DNA of 64,000 nucleotides. It comes from Xanthomonas sp. DAR 35659. GTDB taxonomy: Bacteria > Pseudomonadota > Gammaproteobacteria > Xanthomonadales > Xanthomonadaceae. Below the pieces are notes generated by a model that saw nothing but the letters and a program-made list of their open reading frames with translations, searched no databases and was not told the DNA's origin. Where the stretch lies: the NCBI RefSeq assembly GCF_041242975.1, contig NZ_CP162488.1, positions 1,974,001 to 2,038,000 of the forward strand, written 5' to 3'. The position numbers and the translations under genes are program-made. Below, piece by piece: positions 57,795 to 64,000 of the stretch; within the stretch, counting starts at the first letter, position 1; each line of letters starts with the position of its first letter.

Positions 57795-59486
57795 ATGTGT
57801 TCGATCTTCGGCATCTTCGGCCTGCAACCGGGCGACGACCTGCAGGCATTGCGGCGGCAGGCGCTGGACTGCTCGCAGCGGCAACGCCACCGTGGCCCGG
57901 ACTGGAGCGGCGTGTATGTCGACGACGGCGCGATCCTGGTCCACGAGCGCTTGGCCATCGTCGACCCGGCCGGTGGCTCGCAGCCGCTGCTGTCGGACGA
58001 CGGGCAACTGGCGCTGGCGGTCAACGGCGAGATCTACAACCACCGCGAACTGAAGCAGCGACTCGCCCAGCCCTACGCCTTCCAGACCGGATCGGATTGC
58101 GAGGTGATCAATGCGCTGTATCGCGAAGCCACGCCGACTGAGTTGCTGAACCGCCTCAACGGTATCTTCGCGTTCGCGCTATGGGACAAGGCCGCCGGCC
58201 GCGTGCTGATCGCGCGCGATCCGATGGGCGTGTGCCCGCTGTACTGGGGCCACGACACGCAGGGCCGGCTGCGGGTGGCCTCGGAAATGAAGTCGCTGGC
58301 CGACACCTGCGCCGACGTCGCCCAGTTCCCGCCGGGCCACTATTACGACAGCGCCAGCGGCGAGCTGGTGCAGTACTACCGCAAGCCGTGGCGCGACTAC
58401 GCGGCGGTGCAGGGCGTGGAGGTGAGCAAGCAGGAACTGCGCGAGGCGTTCGAGCGCGCCGTGCATCGCCAACTGATGACCGACGTGCCGTATGGCGTGC
58501 TGCTGTCCGGCGGGCTGGATTCGTCGCTGGTCGCGGCGGTGGCCGCGCGCTTCGCGCGCAAGCGCATCGAGGAGAACGACGAGGCCGAGGCCTGGTGGCC
58601 GCGCCTGCACTCGTTCGCGATCGGCCTGAAGGGCTCGCCGGACCTGGCGGCCGCGGCGATCGCCGCCGAGGCGCTGGGCACCGTGCATCACGGCTTCGAA
58701 TACACCTTCGAGGAAGGCCTGGACGCGCTGCCGGAGGTGATCCGGCACATCGAGACCTACGACGTCACCACCATCCGCGCCTCCACGCCGATGTTCCTGC
58801 TGGCGCGGCGGATCAAGGCGATGGGGGTGAAGATGGTGCTCTCCGGCGAGGGCAGCGACGAGATCTTCGGCGGCTACCTGTATTTCCACAAGGCGCCGAA
58901 CGCGCGCGAGTTCCACGAGGAACTGATCCGCAAGCTCGACGCGCTTTACAACTACGACTGCCTGCGCGCCAACAAGTCGATGATGGCCTGGGGCGTGGAG
59001 CCGCGTGTGCCGTTCCTGGACGTGGAATTCCTGGACGTGGCCATGCGCATGGACGCCCAGTACAAGATGATCGACAAGGCCAGCGGCGGCGCGGCGCGCA
59101 TGGAGAAAGGCGTGCTGCGCGACGCCTTCGAAGGCTATCTGCCCGAGTCGATCCTGTGGCGGCAGAAGGAGCAGTTCAGCGACGGCGTCGGCTATGGCTG
59201 GATCGATGGGCTGAAGGCGCACGCCGAGGCGCAGGTCAGCGACCGCGAACTGGCCGCGGCCAACAAGCGTTTCCCGGTGAACCCGCCGCAGACCAAGGAG
59301 GCGTACTACTACCGCAGCCTGTTCGAGCGCGCGTTCCCGAGCCCGGCCGCGGCCGAGACCGTGCCCGGCGGCAAGTCGATCGCGTGCTCGTCGCCAGCGG
59401 CGATCGCCTGGGACGCGAGCTTCGCGGCCATGGCCGATCCTTCCGGCCGCGCGGTGGCCGGGGTGCACGCGCAGGCATTGGCATGA
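57795..59486 (+). CDS. asnB: Asparagine synthetase B (glutamine-hydrolysing)
   Basis: The 563-residue enzyme makes asparagine from aspartate, ATP and glutamine. The glutaminase domain starts with nucleophile Cys2 (MCSIFGIFG) and contains RHRGPDWSGVY, LAVNGEIYNHRELK and GSDCEVINALY. The synthetase domain has the pyrophosphate loop LLSGGLDSSLVAA near residue 237 and LSGEGSDEIFGGYLYFHKAP near 350. Length matches E. coli AsnB. It lies 87 nt behind an intrinsic terminator, so its expression depends on read-through. A 14-bp hairpin follows its stop. Confidence 0.97.
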   Translation: MCSIFGIFGLQPGDDLQALRRQALDCSQRQRHRGPDWSGVYVDDGAILVHERLAIVDPAGGSQPLLSDDGQLALAVNGEIYNHRELKQRLAQPYAFQTGSDCEVINALYREATPTELLNRLNGIFAFALWDKAAGRVLIARDPMGVCPLYWGHDTQGRLRVASEMKSLADTCADVAQFPPGHYYDSASGELVQYYRKPWRDYAAVQGVEVSKQELREAFERAVHRQLMTDVPYGVLLSGGLDSSLVAAVAARFARKRIEENDEAEAWWPRLHSFAIGLKGSPDLAAAAIAAEALGTVHHGFEYTFEEGLDALPEVIRHIETYDVTTIRASTPMFLLARRIKAMGVKMVLSGEGSDEIFGGYLYFHKAPNAREFHEELIRKLDALYNYDCLRANKSMMAWGVEPRVPFLDVEFLDVAMRMDAQYKMIDKASGGAARMEKGVLRDAFEGYLPESILWRQKEQFSDGVGYGWIDGLKAHAEAQVSDRELAAANKRFPVNPPQTKEAYYYRSLFERAFPSPAAAETVPGGKSIACSSPAAIAWDASFAAMADPSGRAVAGVHAQALA

Positions 59487-59490
59487 GCGC

Positions 59491-59524
59491 CGCCAGCCTG
59501 CCGGTGATCGCCGGCAGGCTGGCG
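59491..59524. terminator. Strong 14-bp hairpin after asnB, lacking a T-run
   Basis: CGCCAGCCTGCCGG (59491-59504) and CCGGCAGGCTGGCG (59511-59524) pair perfectly around TGATCG, starting 4 nt after the asnB stop. No T-run follows on either strand. It may be a U-tract-less terminator or a 3'-end stabiliser. The remaining ~180 nt to the convergent cyclase gene hold nothing I recognise. Confidence 0.55.
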
Positions 59525-59707
59525 CTCGGCGCGATCAGCTCCGGCGCTGCGGCGCTGGCACGCACGCAGGGCCGTCGACCGGTTCAGCGCAGCGCTGCTG
59601 TGGGCATGCGCTTTTGTGGCGAACCGTAGAGCGGCTCGCGCGGTCACCCCTGCGGCGATGCGCGACCGGCGCGCGCGCGTCTGCCGCAGCGCGACGGCGA
59701 CGCGCCG

Positions 59708-60778
59708 CTACGGCAGATCCGCCGCCGTGGTGCCGTGGGCGCCGTGCAGGCCCGCCGGCGACTGGCCGCCGTCCACGCGGATGCGGCTCTTGCCGTCGCG
59801 CTTGGCCGCGTACAGCGCGCGGTCGGCGCGTTCGAGCAGGTCCGCGACCTCGCCACCCGGCCGCATGCGCGCGACCCCGGCGCTGAAGGTGAAGGTCACG
59901 CCCTTGGCGCGGATCCGCTGCACGCGGTCCAGCAGTCGTTGCAGCAGCGCCCCGGTCTGCGCGTCGCTCATGCCCTCGAACAGGATGCCGAATTCTTCGC
60001 CGCCGAGCCGGCCGACCCGGCAGCCGTGCTCCGGTCGCGCCAGTTCCGCGGCCAGCGCCAGCAGCACGGCGTCGCCGACATCGTGGCCGTGGGTGTCGTT
60101 GACCTGTTTGAAATCGTCGATGTCCAGCATCGCGAAATGCACGGCGCCGGCGTGGCCGCGTTCGGCGGCCAGCGCGTGCAGTTGCGCCATCAGCGCGCGG
60201 CGGTTGGCCAGCCCGGTGAGCGCATCGGTCTCGGACATGCGCCGGTAGTCCTCCTTCAGCCGGTAGCTGCTCAGCATGCTGCGCGCGAAGGCCAGGTTCA
60301 TCGCCACGCCGATCAGTGATACCGCTACCACCAGCAGGCCCAGCAGCGCCGGATCGCCGTGGGCCGCCAGCCGCAACGGTTGCCCGGTCAGCATGATCGT
60401 CCAGGTGTAGGCCAGCGCCAGCAGGTAGTCGCGCGTGAACGGGAACAGCAGGTTGATGCCCAGGCACAGGGTGACCGCGACCGGCAGCCGCCAGAAGGCG
60501 CTGTGCGTGCCCATCTGCTGCAGTTCGATCTGGTAGGCCAGCGCCAGCGCCAGCACGTACAGCGCGCTGCTCAGCCGCCATTGCCAGAAGCCGCGCGCCA
60601 GCAGGGTACTGGCCGCGGCGCCGCACATGACGGCCAACAGCGTCGCGTTGACCAGGTCCCAGGGTTGCGGCAGATAGGGGTTGAACAGCAGCGTCGCGAC
60701 CCAGATCGACAGGGTCAGGGCGTGGATGGCGGTGGTCGAACGGCCCAGCAGGTGGCGAATGTGCTCCCTGTACGTCAT
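59708..60778 (-). CDS. Membrane GGDEF diguanylate cyclase, copy A
   Basis: The 356-residue protein has about six transmembrane helices in residues 20-190 and a GGDEF domain at about 195-330 with active site GRLGGEEFGILFEG. The RxxD inhibitory site expected five residues before the GGEEF is absent (EHGC occupies it), so product inhibition may be lost. The membrane part matches no named sensor domain. The ATG at MTYREHI has AGGA close upstream; a GTG 20 codons earlier is an alternative and would match its paralogue's longer N-terminus. Confidence 0.88.
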   Translation of the reverse strand: MTYREHIRHLLGRSTTAIHALTLSIWVATLLFNPYLPQPWDLVNATLLAVMCGAAASTLLARGFWQWRLSSALYVLALALAYQIELQQMGTHSAFWRLPVAVTLCLGINLLFPFTRDYLLALAYTWTIMLTGQPLRLAAHGDPALLGLLVVAVSLIGVAMNLAFARSMLSSYRLKEDYRRMSETDALTGLANRRALMAQLHALAAERGHAGAVHFAMLDIDDFKQVNDTHGHDVGDAVLLALAAELARPEHGCRVGRLGGEEFGILFEGMSDAQTGALLQRLLDRVQRIRAKGVTFTFSAGVARMRPGGEVADLLERADRALYAAKRDGKSRIRVDGGQSPAGLHGAHGTTAADLP

Positions 60779-60992
60779 GTCCTGCCCAACGGCGCGTACC
60801 GGCCGGTTCGTGATGTGCGGGCGTGGCTGTGCCTGCACGGAGGCGCGCCCTGGATCGATGCGAGGTTATCGGCACGCAGGGGCGTGGACTTGAGCGGTGG
60901 TTGCCACGCAAGACGTTGCTGGTGGCGCGCGGCGATGACGTGGCGCGTCGTGCCGCCGCGGCGATGGCAACGCGGCCCGCGCCGCTGCCGGT

Positions 60993-62087
60993 TCAGGCGT
61001 CGTGCGTACCGTCCCGGTGGTCGAGATGGATCCGGCCCTTGCCGTCGCGCTTGGCCGCGTACAGCGCCTGGTCGGCACGCTTGAGCAGGTCGGTGGTCTC
61101 GCCGCTGGCGCCCAGCCGCGCGGCGCCGGCGCTGAACGCGAACGCCACGCCCTCCACGCGCAGGCCGCGGACCCGCTCCAGCAGGCCCTGCAACGCCGCG
61201 GCGACCTGCGCGTCGCGCATGTCCTCGAACACCACGCCGAATTCCTCGCCGCCCAGCCGGCCGATCCTGCAGCGCGGGCCCAGTTCGCCCAGTGCGGTGG
61301 CCAGCGCCAGCAGCACCGCATCGCCGACATGGTGGCCATGGGTGTCGTTGACCTGCTTGAAATCGTCGACGTCGAGCATCGCGAAGTGCACCGTGCCGTG
61401 CCTGCGCGCGGCGGCCGCGCGCAGCTGCGTCATCAGCGCGCGGCGGTTGGCGATGCCGGTCAACGGATCGGTCTCGGCCAGGCGCCGGTAGTCCTCCTGC
61501 AGCGTGTAGGCGGTGCGCATGGCGCCGACGAACATGCGGTTGATGGCGATGCCGAGCAAGGCCACCACCGTCAGCAGGATCGCCAGCAGCGGCAGGTCCA
61601 CCGCGGCCGGAACCAGTTGTGCTTGTCCTGCGAACATGAGGGTCCAGATGCAGGCCATCGCCACCAGGTAGTCGCGCGAGAACGAGAACAGCAGGCTGGC
61701 GCCCAGGCAGATGATGGCGGTCACCGGCAGCAGCCAGAACAGGCCGTGCTCGCCCATGGCGTGGAGTTCGACCCGGAACGCGGTGGTCAGCGCGATCACG
61801 AACAGGAAGCCGCTCTGCCGCCATTGCCAGAAGCGCTTGGCCAGGCTCATGTTGGCCGAGGCGATCAGCAGGGCGACGAAGACCAGCGCGTAGCGGGCGT
61901 CGAGCGGCTGCTGCAGATGCGGATTGCACAGGACCGACGCCGGCCACGCCACCAGGGTCAGCAACTGGATGGTGGCGATGGAACCGCCGAGCATGCGCCG
62001 GATGTAGTTCCGGTAGGTCGTCTCGTCGGCCGCAGACGCGGCCGCGTCGCGGCGGCGGTCTGCGAGGGAAACGCCATCTGGCTCCAT
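60993..62087 (-). CDS. Membrane GGDEF diguanylate cyclase, copy B
   Basis: The 364-residue product is a paralogue of the adjacent cyclase: the same six-helix membrane region (TYRNYIRRMLGGSIATIQLL onward) and the GGDEF domain with GRLGGEEFGVVFED. It also lacks the RxxD site (GPRC in its place). The two genes point the same way with about 210 nt between them, which marks a tandem duplication. The copies have diverged most in the membrane loops, so the sensed signals may differ. Confidence 0.88.
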   Translation of the reverse strand: MEPDGVSLADRRRDAAASAADETTYRNYIRRMLGGSIATIQLLTLVAWPASVLCNPHLQQPLDARYALVFVALLIASANMSLAKRFWQWRQSGFLFVIALTTAFRVELHAMGEHGLFWLLPVTAIICLGASLLFSFSRDYLVAMACIWTLMFAGQAQLVPAAVDLPLLAILLTVVALLGIAINRMFVGAMRTAYTLQEDYRRLAETDPLTGIANRRALMTQLRAAAARRHGTVHFAMLDVDDFKQVNDTHGHHVGDAVLLALATALGELGPRCRIGRLGGEEFGVVFEDMRDAQVAAALQGLLERVRGLRVEGVAFAFSAGAARLGASGETTDLLKRADQALYAAKRDGKGRIHLDHRDGTHDA

Positions 62088-62223
62088 GGATGCGCCTCGG
62101 CTGCCCTGATCGCCCGGTCGCTAGCGCCGCGGCCCGTTGCCGCCCGCGCGCACGGCGTGGGTCGGCGCACGCGCCGCAGCCGGCGGCGGCGCGCCCGCGC
62201 GCGCCCGTGCGTGGCGCGGCGGC

Positions 62224-63267
62224 CTATTCAAAGCGCATGCAGCGCCCGTAGCGCTCGGGTTGGATGTCCACGCCGGAGGCGTCGGCCCGGTTGTTCTTGC
62301 GCCACAGGTTCTGGCGGAACTCCGCGCCGCTGCAGTTGGCCGCGCGGTCCACGCCGATCGTGTAGGTATAGGGATTGCTCTGGAAGGTGTTGTTCTCGAA
62401 GGTGTTGTCCTGGCTCATGCTGTTGTCCCAGCACAGGATCTCCGGGGTGCGCTGGCGGATCGAGCAGGCCAGGTAGATGCCGGCGCCCTTGTTGCCGATG
62501 AACTGGTTGCCGACGAACAGGTTGCGCCGCGCATCGGCCAGGTACACGCCCTGGCTGCCGTTGCGCTCCAGACGGTTGTTGCGGATCTCGCTGTCTTCCA
62601 GGTGCTCGGTGGTGATGCCGGCGGCGACGTTGTCGTGGATGTAGTTGTCGACCAGCTTGACCTTGGCGGTGCGGTTGAACGAGACCCCGTCCCAGATCGC
62701 GCCGGAGACGTCGTTGCGCTCGATCAGCAGGTCGCGGCTGTCGTATTCGCTGAGCAGGCAGGCGCTGCGGCACTTGCTCACGCGCAGCCCGGACAGGCGG
62801 ATGTTCTGGCCGGCGCGCACCACCACCAGGCTGTTGCTCAGGTAGGGGCGCTCGGGCATGAACTCCTTCTCGGCGCTGCCGCCGACGATCTGCAGCTGTT
62901 CGATGCTGACGTCCCGGATCGGCCGTTGCGGGCGCTCGTTCTGGTAGTCGCCGAGCACGATGACCGGCTGCTGCACGCCATCCTGCATGCGCAGCACGGT
63001 GGCGTCGCCCTGGCCGCGCAGGCGCAGGCCGTCGCGCTGGATCGACAGCAGCTTGGTGACGTGGAAGTCGCCGGCGGTCAGGCAGACCGTGGCCGGCTTG
63101 CCGTCGTTGGGCACGCGGTCGACCGCGGCCTGCAGGTCGTCGCCGGGTTCGGCGCGCACGTTGCACGCGGTGGCCGCGGTGGCCGCGGGCGCCGCCGCGC
63201 CGGCGTCGCCGCCGTACAGGCCGGCGGCGAGTGGCAACAACAGGGCGAGCAGGGGGCGTAGCGTCAT
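62224..63267 (-). CDS. Secreted right-handed beta-helix repeat protein
   Basis: The 347-residue product has a signal peptide (LLALLLPLAAGLYGGDAGA) and a parallel beta-helix (about 60-330) built of NosD/polysaccharide-lyase-like turns such as NDVSGAIWDGVSFNRTAKVK, NYIHDNVAAGITTEHLEDSE and NRLERNGSQGVYLADARRN. The opening ACNVRAEPGDDLQAAVDRVP is the usual cap. Cys residues in CRSACLLS and near the C-terminus may form disulphides. It may bind or cut polysaccharide, but no lyase catalytic set could be assigned. Confidence 0.78.
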   Translation of the reverse strand: MTLRPLLALLLPLAAGLYGGDAGAAAPAATAATACNVRAEPGDDLQAAVDRVPNDGKPATVCLTAGDFHVTKLLSIQRDGLRLRGQGDATVLRMQDGVQQPVIVLGDYQNERPQRPIRDVSIEQLQIVGGSAEKEFMPERPYLSNSLVVVRAGQNIRLSGLRVSKCRSACLLSEYDSRDLLIERNDVSGAIWDGVSFNRTAKVKLVDNYIHDNVAAGITTEHLEDSEIRNNRLERNGSQGVYLADARRNLFVGNQFIGNKGAGIYLACSIRQRTPEILCWDNSMSQDNTFENNTFQSNPYTYTIGVDRAANCSGAEFRQNLWRKNNRADASGVDIQPERYGRCMRFE

Positions 63268-63364
63268 CGGATACGGGCTCGGCTGGGGAGGGAAGGGCGC
63301 AACGCGGTCGCGCGGCCGCCGTGGCGGGCCGCGCGGCGCCGGCAGGCAGCGGCTGTGCGCGATG

Positions 63365-64000
63365 TCATTGTCGCGCAGGCGGTCGTAACGTCAGCGTAAA
63401 GCGCGGCGGACCCGGCAGGAACGGCACGGCACGGCCCTGCACCCAGTCGGCGTGTCCGGCGCCCCAGAACGGCGACAGCGGGTGTTCGCTCTGCCCGCCG
63501 GGCATGTGCGCCAGGCCGTCGGCCTCGTGGCCGGGCGCCACCACCATGCGCTCGGAAGCGCCGAAGTCCGGACGTTGTACCCGCGGCATGTCGTTGTCGC
63601 CGGGCAGCGCTTGCGCCGGCATGCACAGCGGGCGCTTCAATGGGCCCGGCAGCGCGCCGGCCAGCGGATGGCAGATCGCGGCGATGTTCGCCTCGCCCCA
63701 GCGGCGCTGCGGCAGCGGCGTGTCCACGCCCGGCTGGTCGCGCACCTCGGCGGCGGCATCCTCCAGCAGCGCCTGCCAACTGCGGTAGCGGCGCGGCAGC
63801 AGGTGCGGCGGCTGCTGTTGCAGCAGCGGCCAGGCCACGCCCTCCAACTGCGGCAGCGGTGGCATCGCGTAGTCGGCGCCCAGGTTGGCGCGCGCCGGCG
63901 CGATCAGACCGTCGCGGATCCGGGTCAGCAGCGCCAGACGCCAGGCGCGCACCAGCCGGTAGCTCACCGACTCGGTGCTGGCACGCCCTTCCCAGTGCTT
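63365..64000 (-). CDS. Penicillin acylase family protein, C-terminal fragment
   Basis: The frame runs off the right window edge; 211 C-terminal residues are visible. The first codons read KHWEGRASTESVSYRLVRAWR, a typical beta-subunit segment of penicillin/cephalosporin acylases, which are N-terminal nucleophile amidohydrolases. Further support comes from RWGEANIAAICHPLAGALPG, GASERMVVAPGHEADGLAHM and PGGQSEHPLSPFWGAGHADW. The signal peptide, spacer and catalytic Ser lie outside the window. The natural substrate of this family in Xanthomonas is unknown, possibly acyl-homoserine lactones. Confidence 0.85.
   Translation of the reverse strand, partial: KHWEGRASTESVSYRLVRAWRLALLTRIRDGLIAPARANLGADYAMPPLPQLEGVAWPLLQQQPPHLLPRRYRSWQALLEDAAAEVRDQPGVDTPLPQRRWGEANIAAICHPLAGALPGPLKRPLCMPAQALPGDNDMPRVQRPDFGASERMVVAPGHEADGLAHMPGGQSEHPLSPFWGAGHADWVQGRAVPFLPGPPRFTLTLRPPARQ

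Noticed and set aside
57599..57795. A longer alternative leader frame starting at the ATG in 57599-57601
   Set aside because: It reads through the terminator region without Asn enrichment and is Arg-rich; the frame starting at 57550 has the Asn codons and stops at the right place.

Overview
The window is GC-rich gammaproteobacterial chromosome that reads as Xanthomonas or a very close Xanthomonadaceae relative. The pointers are the gene order around rpsB-tsf-pyrH-frr and bamA-lpx-dnaE-accA, a protein carrying the XVIPCD-type C-terminus of Xanthomonas type IV secretion effectors, and the dense intergenic repeats built on GGAGCGGCTTCAGCC and on GGGAAT/ATTCCC strings. I see no tRNA, rRNA, CRISPR array, insertion sequence or phage. 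Both end genes are cut by the window edges: an ABC exporter on the left and a penicillin-acylase-like protein on the right.

Layout. 1-20 kb is mixed accessory and housekeeping content: ABC exporter, DUF885 lipoprotein peptidase, GFA-family protein with a DUF4349 lipoprotein, an ArsR-type regulator with a DUF2867-like partner, a LytS/LytTR two-component pair, a LysR/EamA divergent pair, DinB, a secreted cyclophilin, a candidate T4SS effector, a PadR/HAAS membrane pair, an intracellular PHA depolymerase, a methyltransferase and HemJ. 20-43 kb, all minus strand, is the conserved envelope and translation cluster: rpsB, tsf, (HDOD-GGDEF), pyrH, frr, uppS, cdsA, dxr, rseP, bamA, lpxD, fabZ, lpxA, lpxB, rnhB, dnaE, (lipoprotein), accA, (TPR protein). 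Many of these genes overlap by 4 nt, and together they supply lipid A, phospholipid, isoprenoid carrier and outer-membrane assembly. No skp lies between bamA and lpxD.

43-49 kb is a Csu-like spore-coat-U chaperone-usher pilus operon sitting between rpsB and map, which are direct neighbours in many relatives. 49-57.5 kb is map-glnD-dapD, a lipoprotein gene, then a Spx/ArsC-like gene, a GNAT gene and dapE. dapD carries a histone-H1-like Lys/Ala tail. asnB follows dapE, then two tandem membrane diguanylate cyclases, a secreted beta-helix protein and the penicillin acylase fragment.

The most notable signal is the region ahead of asnB. A 31-codon open frame with five Asn codons is followed by a strong intrinsic terminator, and a 14-nt copy of one terminator arm overlaps the end of that frame. 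This is the architecture of a translation-coupled transcription attenuator sensing charged tRNA-Asn. Other signals are inverted-repeat modules that read in frame into the ends of LpxB and RnhB, an 88-nt three-hairpin element present twice with compensatory stem changes, and the XVIPCD protein whose N-terminal ~460 residues I do not recognise.
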